From Anaerolineae bacterium (lineage in GTDB: Bacteria > Chloroflexota > Anaerolineae > J102), in contig WGCR01000466.1 of the NCBI GenBank assembly GCA_015493675.1, positions 1-5,183 on the forward strand: DNA of 5,183 bases, in the 5' to 3' direction. Under the pieces are notes generated by a model. That model had not been told where the DNA came from. It made no database searches and saw only the letters and a list, made by a program, of their open reading frames with translations. How positions within the stretch are numbered: position 1 is the stretch's first letter; each line of letters opens with the position of its first letter. Position numbers and translations under genes: made by a program. Shown one piece after another: positions 1 to 4,607 of this stretch.

Positions 1-1
1 C

Positions 2-853
2 ATCACCATCATGGCCATTCTCGGCGGGCAGATGGCCCTGGTCTCGGCCTCCATCATTGGCTCCATCCTGGGCAATGTGCTGCTGGTGCTGGGCGCAGCC
101 ATCCTCTTTGGCGGCGTCAGACATGGCATTCAGCGCTTCGATCGGGAGCAGGCGGGCGTGGACGCGGCGCTGCTCTCCCTGGCCGCCATCGCCATCTCGG
201 TGCCGTCCCTGTTCAACGCCGCTATCGAACCCAACGCTGTCAAGGTGGAATGGCTGAGCGTTATGACCGCGGTGGTGATGCTGGGCGTCTACGTGCTGGC
301 CATCGCCTACATGCTCTTCGGACGCCAGCCCAGGCCCGAGGAGGCCGGGCCCGCCGCGCCCCCGCCCGAACACAACGGGCCGCACTGGAGCCTGCCCGTC
401 TCTCTGAGCGTGCTGGCGGTCTCTGTAGCCGCCATCGCTCTGTTCAGTGAATTTCTGGTGGGCGCGGTGGAGCCGGTCACCGAGCAACTCGGATTCAGCG
501 CCTTCTTCGTCGGCATCATCCTCATTCCCATCATCGGCAATGTGGCCGAGCATGTGGTGGCGGTGGAGGTGGCGCTGAAAAATCACATGGAGCTGAGCCT
601 GAACATCGCCCTGGGCTCCAGTCTGCAAATCGCCCTGTTCGTAGCCCCCCTGCTGGTGCTGATCTCGCCCCTGCTGGGCCATCCTTTCGTGCTGGAATTC
701 AACGCCTTCGAGCTCATCGCCCTGGTCTCGGCCTCGGTCATCGGCGCATTGGTGGCCATCGATGGCAAATCCAACTGGCTGGAAGGCGCCATGCTGCTGG
801 CGGTGTATCTGATTTTGGGCATCGCCTTCTTCTTCCTCCCCAACATGATTTGA
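2..853 (+). CDS. Calcium/proton antiporter (CAX/ChaA family), 5' partial
   Basis: Inner-membrane cation antiporter that in this family exchanges Ca2+ (sometimes Na+ or K+) for protons. The frame is open to the window edge, and the visible start lies inside the first alpha repeat (SASIIGSILGN followed by LLVLG). The true start and the first GNxxE motif are therefore upstream, and the ATG at 11 is an internal methionine. Counting from that Met, helices lie near 8-35, 50-72, 81-103, 129-152, 162-188, 196-220, 232-250 and 258-277. The second alpha repeat is intact: SEFLVGAVEP at 146-155, then GNVAEH at 176-181, whose Glu180 is the expected ion-binding acid. A Pro/Ala-rich cytoplasmic linker at about 105-125 separates the two halves. 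It ends in TGA, 42 bases before the GtrA-like frame. Family assignment is firm; ion specificity cannot be read from the sequence. Confidence 0.92.
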   Translation: MTIMAILGGQMALVSASIIGSILGNVLLVLGAAILFGGVRHGIQRFDREQAGVDAALLSLAAIAISVPSLFNAAIEPNAVKVEWLSVMTAVVMLGVYVLAIAYMLFGRQPRPEEAGPAAPPPEHNGPHWSLPVSLSVLAVSVAAIALFSEFLVGAVEPVTEQLGFSAFFVGIILIPIIGNVAEHVVAVEVALKNHMELSLNIALGSSLQIALFVAPLLVLISPLLGHPFVLEFNAFELIALVSASVIGALVAIDGKSNWLEGAMLLAVYLILGIAFFFLPNMI

Positions 854-884
854 ATCGATGACGAGTTTCAGTTCTTTCGGAAGA

Positions 885-896
885 TCGAGCTATAAT
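885..896 (+). promoter_or_regulatory. Candidate promoter -10 box (TATAAT) for the GtrA-like gene
   Basis: A perfect TATAAT lies at 891-896 in the short spacer after the antiporter gene. The best -35 guess is TTCAGT at 867-872 with an 18-base spacer, only 3 of 6 consensus bases, so the call rests on the -10 box. If it is used, transcription would begin near 903. That would exclude the TTG at 896 as a start codon and favour the ATG at 923 with a leader of about 20 bases. Confidence 0.4.
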
Positions 897-922
897 TGGC
901 GGTTGTCAAAGTCAAACTTCCC

Positions 923-1435
923 ATGGAGATTTTCCCGCAAGTGATCGCCCGCATCGCCGCCCGCACATCCGTCAACCCCAAAGAGCTCGAACGCTTCATC
1001 AAATTCGCCATTGTCGGCGCCATCGGCGCTGTGGTGGATTTCGCTGTGCTCAACATAATGAAGATCGTCTTCGAGCACATGGGGCTGGGCGCGGGCTGGA
1101 ACATTGGTCTGGATACGCAGCAGATTCAACTCATCGCTGCCAACACCATCTCTTTCTCCACTGCGGTGGTCAGCAATTTCACCTGGAATCGCTTGTGGAC
1201 GTTTCCCGAATCCCGGGAGCGCCCCATCGCCAGCCAGTTGGCCCAATTCGCCACCGTCAACGTCATCGGGCTGTTCATCAACACCCTCATCCTGGTTCTG
1301 ATGGACGCCTATGTGTTCAGTCATTTCGTCAGCGACCGGCTGAGCTACAATCTCGCCAAGGCCTTCGCCATCGGCGTGGTGCTGTTCTGGAACTTCGGCG
1401 TCAACCGCATCTGGACGTACAAGGGGATTGAGTAG
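923..1435 (+). CDS. GtrA-family membrane protein
   Basis: Small polytopic membrane protein of the GtrA type (PF04138). Members are linked to cell-surface polysaccharide synthesis and, in the phage O-antigen system, are thought to flip polyprenyl-phosphate-linked glucose. Counting from the ATG at 923 (170 residues), four helices lie near 26-48, 69-89, 108-131 and 143-161. The family hallmark appears twice: NFTWNRLWTF at 85-94 closing helix 2, and NFGVNRIWTY at 157-166 closing helix 4, in the usual two-plus-two layout. The frame also allows TTG at 896, with a weak GGAAGA upstream. I prefer ATG 923 because the TATAAT at 891-896 would put the TTG at or upstream of the transcription start, but ATG 923 has no clear Shine-Dalgarno sequence either. 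The glycosyltransferase gene follows after 150 bases. Family call is strong; the transported lipid is unknown. Confidence 0.88.
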   Translation: MEIFPQVIARIAARTSVNPKELERFIKFAIVGAIGAVVDFAVLNIMKIVFEHMGLGAGWNIGLDTQQIQLIAANTISFSTAVVSNFTWNRLWTFPESRERPIASQLAQFATVNVIGLFINTLILVLMDAYVFSHFVSDRLSYNLAKAFAIGVVLFWNFGVNRIWTYKGIE

Positions 1436-1450
1436 AAGGGTGCGACGCAC

Positions 1451-1480
1451 TTATCACGAGCTGTCGCTGCGTCGGATTAT
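1451..1480 (+). promoter_or_regulatory. Weak candidate promoter before the glycosyltransferase gene
   Basis: TTATCA at 1451-1456 and GATTAT at 1475-1480 sit 18 bases apart, each matching 4 of 6 bases of the -35 and -10 consensus. The -35 would overlap the first operator-like dyad. TATATG at 1478-1483 is an alternative -10. The evidence is thin; the position in a 150-base spacer before a gene with its own strong ribosome binding site is the main support. Confidence 0.2.
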
Positions 1481-1502
1481 ATGCTGGCCGAGGCCCGGCG
1501 GC

Positions 1503-1517
1503 GCGTTGGGCCAACGC
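1503..1517. repeat. Perfect 15-base dyad GCGTTGG-G-CCAACGC
   Basis: A perfect inverted repeat with 7-base arms around a single central G, lying between the two operator-like dyads. It shares the core GCGTTG with the right-hand dyad at 1525-1538 (GTGCGTTGCAC). It could be a third protein-binding site or part of a hairpin in the leader. No T-run follows, so it is not a standard intrinsic terminator. Confidence 0.5.
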
Positions 1518-1568
1518 AAGTCGAAAGTGCGTTGCACCTTGCGCCACATCGCTCTAATCGAGAATGAT

Positions 1569-1578
1569 GGAGGAGGAG
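1569..1578 (+). promoter_or_regulatory. Strong ribosome binding site of the glycosyltransferase gene
   Basis: GGAGGAGGAG ends seven bases before the ATG at 1586. It is the only textbook Shine-Dalgarno sequence in the window, and it fixes the start of this gene. Confidence 0.85.
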
Positions 1579-1585
1579 CTGCAAC

Positions 1586-2716
1586 ATGAAAATCGCCATC
1601 GATTACACGTCCGCAGCCCTGCAAGGCGCAGGCATTGGCCGCTACACCCGCGGCCTGGTGAACGCACTCATCCCCCTGTTGGGGCCCGGGGATGAGCTGA
1701 CGCTGCTTTATCCGCGCGGGGATGCGCCTTTCGCCCGCCGTGACTGGCCCGAGCAGGTGCGCATCCGCCGTCTGCCTTTGCCCGACCGCTACCAGACCAT
1801 CCTCTGGCATCGGCTGCGGCTGCCCCTGCCCGTGGAATGGCTGGCCGGGGACGCGGACATCTTTCACGCGCCCAACTTTCTGCTGCCCCCCGTGCGCCGG
1901 GCCAAAACCCTGCTCACCATTCACGACCTGGCCTTTCTGGTGCGGCCCGAATACGCCTGGTCCGACCTGCGTCGTTTTCTCGAAAAGGCCGTGCCCCGCT
2001 CCGTGGCCCGGGCCCATCACATCCTGGCCGATTCCCAGGCCAGCAAGCGGGACGCCATGCGGCTGTTCGGGCTGCCCGACGAGCGGGTGACAGTGGTGGG
2101 CGCGGGCGTGGACCCCCGGTTTCGCCCCATGACCGAGGCGGAGACCGCGGGCGTGCGGGCCAAATACGGCCTGGACTGGCCCTTTGTATTCAGCATCAGC
2201 ACCCTGGAGCCGCGTAAGAATTTCGATGGCCTGGTGCGGGCCTTTGCCCAGGCCCGCCGCGAAGCGAATCTGCCCCATCATCTGGTCATCGCCGGAGGCA
2301 AGGGCTGGCTCTACGAAGACATCTTCGCGGCGGTGGCCGAGGAAGACGCGGGGGAGTTCGTCCATTTTCCTGGCTTCGTGTCCGATGGTGATTTGCCTGC
2401 GCTCTACAATCTGGCCGATCTGTTCGCCTTTCCCAGCCACTACGAGGGCTTTGGCCTGCCTCTGTTGGAGGCCCTGGCCTGCGGAACGCCCGCGTTGGCC
2501 TCCGATACCAGCAGCCTGCCCGAGATCGCGGGTGACGCCGCGTTGCTTGTGCCGGTGGATGATCAGGATGCCCTGGTCGCGGGGCTGACGCATCTACTCA
2601 CCGACGCGTCCGCCCGCGCGAAACTGCGCGCCCGCGGGCCCGCCCAGGCCCGGCGCTTCACCTGGGACGCGGCCGCCGGGCGGCTGATGGACGCGTATCG
2701 GGCGCTGGCGGGGTGA
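1586..2716 (+). CDS. GT4-type (GT-B fold) glycosyltransferase
   Basis: Retaining glycosyltransferase of the GT4 'group 1' kind (PF00534, with an N-terminal acceptor half like PF13439). It transfers a sugar from a nucleotide-sugar donor, usually in the cytoplasm or at the inner membrane face, during surface polysaccharide or glycolipid assembly. It is complete at 376 residues, the usual size. The N-terminal half opens with MKIAIDYTSA and the glycine-rich loop GAGIGRYTRG at 14-23. TIHDLAF lies at 111-117. The C-terminal half starts near 200 with SISTLEPRKN at 203-212, where Arg210 and Lys211 are expected to contact the donor phosphates. The E-x7-E signature is EGFGLPLLE at 287-295 (Glu287, Glu295). 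The strongest relatives would be mannosyl- or rhamnosyl-transferase-like, but donor and acceptor cannot be told from sequence. Its own strong ribosome binding site and the palindrome-rich spacer suggest independent control from the GtrA-like gene. Confidence 0.95.
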   Translation: MKIAIDYTSAALQGAGIGRYTRGLVNALIPLLGPGDELTLLYPRGDAPFARRDWPEQVRIRRLPLPDRYQTILWHRLRLPLPVEWLAGDADIFHAPNFLLPPVRRAKTLLTIHDLAFLVRPEYAWSDLRRFLEKAVPRSVARAHHILADSQASKRDAMRLFGLPDERVTVVGAGVDPRFRPMTEAETAGVRAKYGLDWPFVFSISTLEPRKNFDGLVRAFAQARREANLPHHLVIAGGKGWLYEDIFAAVAEEDAGEFVHFPGFVSDGDLPALYNLADLFAFPSHYEGFGLPLLEALACGTPALASDTSSLPEIAGDAALLVPVDDQDALVAGLTHLLTDASARAKLRARGPAQARRFTWDAAAGRLMDAYRALAG

Positions 2717-2733
2717 GGCAGGGATATGCTAAG

Positions 2734-2744
2734 ATTATCATAAT
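2734..2744. repeat. AT-rich 11-base dyad within a pair of ATGCTA repeats
   Basis: ATTAT-C-ATAAT is a perfect odd palindrome 17 bases after the glycosyltransferase stop codon. It is bracketed by ATGCTA at 2726-2731 and ATGCTA at 2743-2748, 17 bases apart start to start (under two helix turns). CATAAT at 2739-2744 could serve as a -10 box for the downstream membrane-protein gene, but there is no convincing -35. It may be a small operator, a promoter, or chance in an AT-rich patch. Confidence 0.3.
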
Positions 2745-2778
2745 GCTACCCCGGACAAGCCGGAACCAAAAAAGCTGA

Positions 2779-2855
2779 TCTCACGCAAAGTCGCCAAGAC
2801 GCTAAGCTTTTCTTTGCCTCTTTTTTCCTTTGCGGCTCTGCGCCTTTGCGTGAGA
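2779..2855. repeat. CGCAAAG-type palindromic repeat (large imperfect hairpin)
   Basis: A 77-base inverted repeat fills the middle of the 200-base spacer. The outer arms TCTCACGCAAAG (2779-2790) and CTTTGCGTGAGA (2844-2855) pair perfectly over 12 bases. The arms extend inward to 2806 and from 2828, with 23 of 28 positions complementary around a 21-base T/C-rich loop. Each arm is built from period-8 units: CGCAAAGT, CGCCAAGA, CGCTAAG on the left and CTTTGCGG, CTCTGCGC, CTTTGCGT on the right. From memory, CGCAAAG/CTTTGCG arrays ending in TGAGA recur in intergenic regions of many unrelated environmental bacteria; I could not check this here. After transcription it would form a long hairpin and could end the glycosyltransferase transcript, although the longest T-run (2821-2826) is in the loop rather than after the stem. 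Confidence 0.8.
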
Positions 2856-2916
2856 CATTTTCTTGTCCAACGAGCTAGACTTCCATTGATAAGGTACTGA
2901 TCACTGTTGACACCTC

Positions 2917-3576
2917 ATGGCCCGAACCCGCCGTCTGATCACCATCATCGTCGCCATCCTGGCGCTCCTGTTCCTGGCCTTTGGCTATTGGGGCCGATGG
3001 ATCGCGCATCCCGCCGCGGGGGTGAACATCCTGGGCGTGGACCTGCCCGAGTACGTCAAGTTCGTGCCCGAGGCCCGCTACGGCGTCATCCCCATCAACC
3101 GGCTGGTCTTTTTCGCCATGCCGGTGGCCCTGGCCCTGGGCCTCATCCTCCTCGCCAGCGTCAGGATGCAGCTTTCGGTGTGGCTGCGGGGTTTTGCGGG
3201 CGTGCTGGCCATTCCGGTGGCGCTTTCCATGCTGCCCCCAGCGTGGACGCCGGGCCTGTTGATGACGCCCGAATTCCGCGCGCAAACCCTGGTCATCATG
3301 GCGCTGATGGCCGCGACGCTCCTCATCCCCCTGTGGAAGCAGATCATCCCCGACTGGCTGCGGGGCGTATTTTTCATCCTGATTGGATTGCTGCCCCTGC
3401 CCGCGCTCAGCGCCTTTTTCAGGCTGCTGCCGGCGCTGGAAAAACTCTACAACCACCCGCTCAAACCGGGGCCGGGCGTGTGGTTTACCCTTGCCGGCAT
3501 GGTGGTCATGGTAATAGCGGGAGTGCTGTTCATCCTCGCCCGCCGGCGCACTCCTGAACACGGAACGCCGCGATAA
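2917..3576 (+). CDS. Six-helix membrane protein of unknown family
   Basis: A 219-residue integral membrane protein. I do not recognise its family. Predicted helices lie near 7-25, 62-81, 89-105, 122-140, 149-167 and 189-207. The Arg-rich start MARTRR suggests the N-terminus is cytoplasmic (positive-inside rule). The first loop, about 28-60 (HPAAGVNILGVDLPEY and on), would then lie outside, and the RRR after helix 6 is also cytoplasmic. No catalytic motif is visible. Reading frame choice is supported by strong hydrophobic periodicity, a G/C bias at third codon positions, and the poor composition of overlapping frames. ATG at 2917 is the first good start and has no Shine-Dalgarno sequence, so translation may start on a short leader. 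The gene's last codons and TAA overlap a hairpin and a possible attC-like site, so the C-terminus may have been altered. Confidence 0.75.
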   Translation: MARTRRLITIIVAILALLFLAFGYWGRWIAHPAAGVNILGVDLPEYVKFVPEARYGVIPINRLVFFAMPVALALGLILLASVRMQLSVWLRGFAGVLAIPVALSMLPPAWTPGLLMTPEFRAQTLVIMALMAATLLIPLWKQIIPDWLRGVFFILIGLLPLPALSAFFRLLPALEKLYNHPLKPGPGVWFTLAGMVVMVIAGVLFILARRRTPEHGTPR

Positions 3577-3619
3577 GCGGCCGTCAGGTAGGGAAATCTG
3601 TTTCATCGCCTTGTTAGGC
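3564..3619 (-). other. Degenerate integron attC-like recombination site
   Basis: On the minus strand GCCTAAC (3613-3619) fits the R'' core RYYYAAC exactly. It continues AAGGC, a common attC start, and begins one base after the DUF4440 stop codon, the usual cassette layout. About 50 bases on there is a possible partner: GCGAT (3605-3609) pairs with ATCGC (3570-3574), each three bases inside AAC (3613-3615) and GTT (3564-3566). A small GCCGC-TTATC-GCGGC hairpin (3567-3581) overlaps the inner part. The right-hand core reads GTTCCGT rather than GTTRRRY, so the site is either damaged or the product of insertion at a non-attC target. The left core is convincing; the right half is weak. Confidence 0.42.
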
Positions 3620-3620
3620 G

Positions 3621-3965
3621 TCACTCACTCCTCGTCGTCCCTTGGTGAAAGAATATCCTCCACCCATCGTGAGTTTTTCGCCAGACTGAGCTCCTCAGTG
3701 ATATGGTGCCCGCCAAATCCAGCTGATACGTCACAAGAACATAACCGTCTACAAGTTCCAATTCCTCGAAGTTGGAAATCACTGCGCTGCCGATAGGTTG
3801 TTGCAACGGGAGTTCATCTAAAATCGAGGTCTTGGACCATACTCGACCGGAGGAGCTAAATTCCTTGAAGTCATCGGCAATCAGTTTATCCAGTTCAGCT
3901 CGGGACTTCCTGGCATCTATCGTGAGTAGCCATTCCTCGAGATATTGGAGTTCTGACTTCTGCAT
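3621..3965 (-). CDS. DUF4440 / NTF2-like small protein, probable gene cassette
   Basis: A 114-residue cytoplasmic protein of the DUF4440 (SnoaL/NTF2-like) fold, an alpha+beta cone used for small-molecule binding or simple catalysis. The molecular role of this subgroup is mostly unknown. Hallmarks in order: LEEWLLTIDARKSRAELDKL at 9-28, LIADDFKEFSSSGRVW at 28-43, the strand VLVTYQL at 76-82, LRSSVWRK at 90-97 and WRIFFHQGT at 102-110. The length is normal, with a shortened turn at about 83-88. The start at 3965 gives the full N-terminal helix; the nearest AGGA lies 14 bases upstream, too far to be convincing. Hand counts give 25/60 G+C at 3721-3780 and 28/60 at 3841-3900, against 37/60 and 47/60 in two stretches of the glycosyltransferase gene. 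With the attC-like core right after its stop, this points to lateral acquisition as an integron cassette. Confidence 0.85.
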   Translation of the reverse strand: MQKSELQYLEEWLLTIDARKSRAELDKLIADDFKEFSSSGRVWSKTSILDELPLQQPIGSAVISNFEELELVDGYVLVTYQLDLAGTISLRSSVWRKTHDGWRIFFHQGTTRSE

Positions 3966-4002
3966 TTGGGCTGCGCTTGTCCTGAGTGATGTCTAGCACT
4001 GC

Positions 4003-4581
4003 TTATGGCTTATTGCTCTCATCTTCTGCTTTCAACCGGATGATGCTTTTATCCTCCGGGAACTTGCCCTGGATGTCGGCGTAAAACGCGCGGATTTTGT
4101 CCATGTCGGCTTTGATATCCCCGGTGGGGACAAAGGAAGGGCCGAAACCGGCTCGTTTGCGTTGATAGTCCAGAAAGCCCATGGTGATGGGCACCTGAGC
4201 CCCCATGGCGATGTGATAAAATCCTGATCGCCAGTAGTCGCTTTTGCTGCGGGTGGCGGCCGGCGGCACGGCAAGGATCAATTCATCGTGTTCCTGAAAC
4301 GCCTGAATCATCTGCGCCACCATATTCGTAGATCGGCTTCGTTTGACGGGGATGCCGCCCAACGCCCGCGAGATCGGGCCGAGCGGCCCCCGGAATAATT
4401 CCTCTTTGCCCATCCAGCGGATATGAACCCCCAGGATTTTGGAGACCAGGTGCAGGTACATGAAGTCCCAATTGGAGGTGTGGGGGACAGTGATCAAGAC
4501 AAGACGATGACTTTCTGGAAGCTGACCGACGATTTGCCAGCCCAGAAGATTCAGAAAATGTTTTGCAAGCCAGGAACTCAT
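4003..4581 (-). CDS. PlsC-like 1-acylglycerol-3-phosphate acyltransferase family protein with altered block III
   Basis: A 192-residue, complete member of the short PlsC/LPLAT acyltransferase group (PF01553), which moves an acyl chain onto a lysophospholipid or similar acceptor at the inner membrane. Block I is HTSNWD at 34-39, giving the catalytic His34 and Asp39 (H-x4-D). Block II is LFRGPLGPISRALGGIPVKR at 62-81. Block IV is near VPITMGF at 130-136, followed by the family-typical FLDYQRKRAGFGP. Block III, normally PEGTRSK, reads PAATRSK (107-113): the conserved Glu and Gly are both Ala (108, 109; bases 4255-4260). Activity or acceptor choice may therefore differ. An in-frame TAA directly before the ATG at 4581 fixes the start; no Shine-Dalgarno sequence is visible. 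It lies 26 bases after the Gmad2/SH3 gene on the same strand, so the two may share a transcript. Confidence 0.9.
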   Translation of the reverse strand: MSSWLAKHFLNLLGWQIVGQLPESHRLVLITVPHTSNWDFMYLHLVSKILGVHIRWMGKEELFRGPLGPISRALGGIPVKRSRSTNMVAQMIQAFQEHDELILAVPPAATRSKSDYWRSGFYHIAMGAQVPITMGFLDYQRKRAGFGPSFVPTGDIKADMDKIRAFYADIQGKFPEDKSIIRLKAEDESNKP

Positions 4582-4607
4582 TTATCAACCAGTGCGAGAG
4601 GGGAGGA

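Larger units (their letters stand above)
1439..1538. repeat. Paired near-palindromes in inverted orientation (operator-like)
   Basis: GGTGCGACGCACTT at 1439-1452 and AAGTGCGTTGCACC at 1525-1538 are reverse complements at 13 of 14 positions, 72 bases apart. Each arm is itself nearly a dyad: GTGCG-A-CGCAC at 1440-1450 and GTGC-GTT-GCAC at 1527-1537. This is the look of two copies of a protein-binding site flanking a control region, although a long-range hairpin in the RNA is also possible. Both lie in the spacer before the glycosyltransferase gene, and the first begins four bases after the GtrA stop codon. Confidence 0.6.

Noticed and set aside
11..13. ATG at 11 as the true start of the antiporter
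   Set aside because: The frame is open to the edge, and this Met lies within the first alpha repeat, just before SASIIGSILGN. A family member must begin well upstream.
890..1450. A 186-codon minus-strand frame over the GtrA-like gene
   Set aside because: Shadow frame without domain content; the plus frame holds both GtrA hallmarks.
1454..2593. A 379-codon open frame on the minus strand across the glycosyltransferase gene
   Set aside because: It is rich in Gly, Gln, His, Arg and Pro with no recognisable domain, as expected for the shadow of a G+C-rich gene. The plus frame carries every GT4 motif and a strong ribosome binding site.
2784..2851. The period-8 units as a CRISPR or tandem satellite array
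   Set aside because: Units are only eight bases with no unique spacers, and the two arms are inverted relative to each other, so this is a palindrome.
2907..2912. A perfect TTGACA just before the ATG at 2917
   Set aside because: A -10 box at the right spacing would lie near 2930 inside the gene, where the sequence is CCGTCTGATC-like and does not match. Probably chance.
2907..3557. A 216-codon plus-strand frame overlapping the membrane protein in another phase
   Set aside because: Pro/Ala/Gly/Arg/His-rich composition without structure; the overlapping frame has six clean helices.
3607..3620. CGCCT-TGTT-AGGCG as an intrinsic terminator for the convergent genes
   Set aside because: The five-base stem has no T-run on either strand. 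Its sequence is better explained by the attC-type core.
2875..3624. A 249-codon open frame on the minus strand across the membrane-protein gene
   Set aside because: The translation is dominated by Gln, His, Arg, Gly and Asp with no domain, and it mirrors the hydrophobic plus-strand gene. Its start also runs through the attC-like core.
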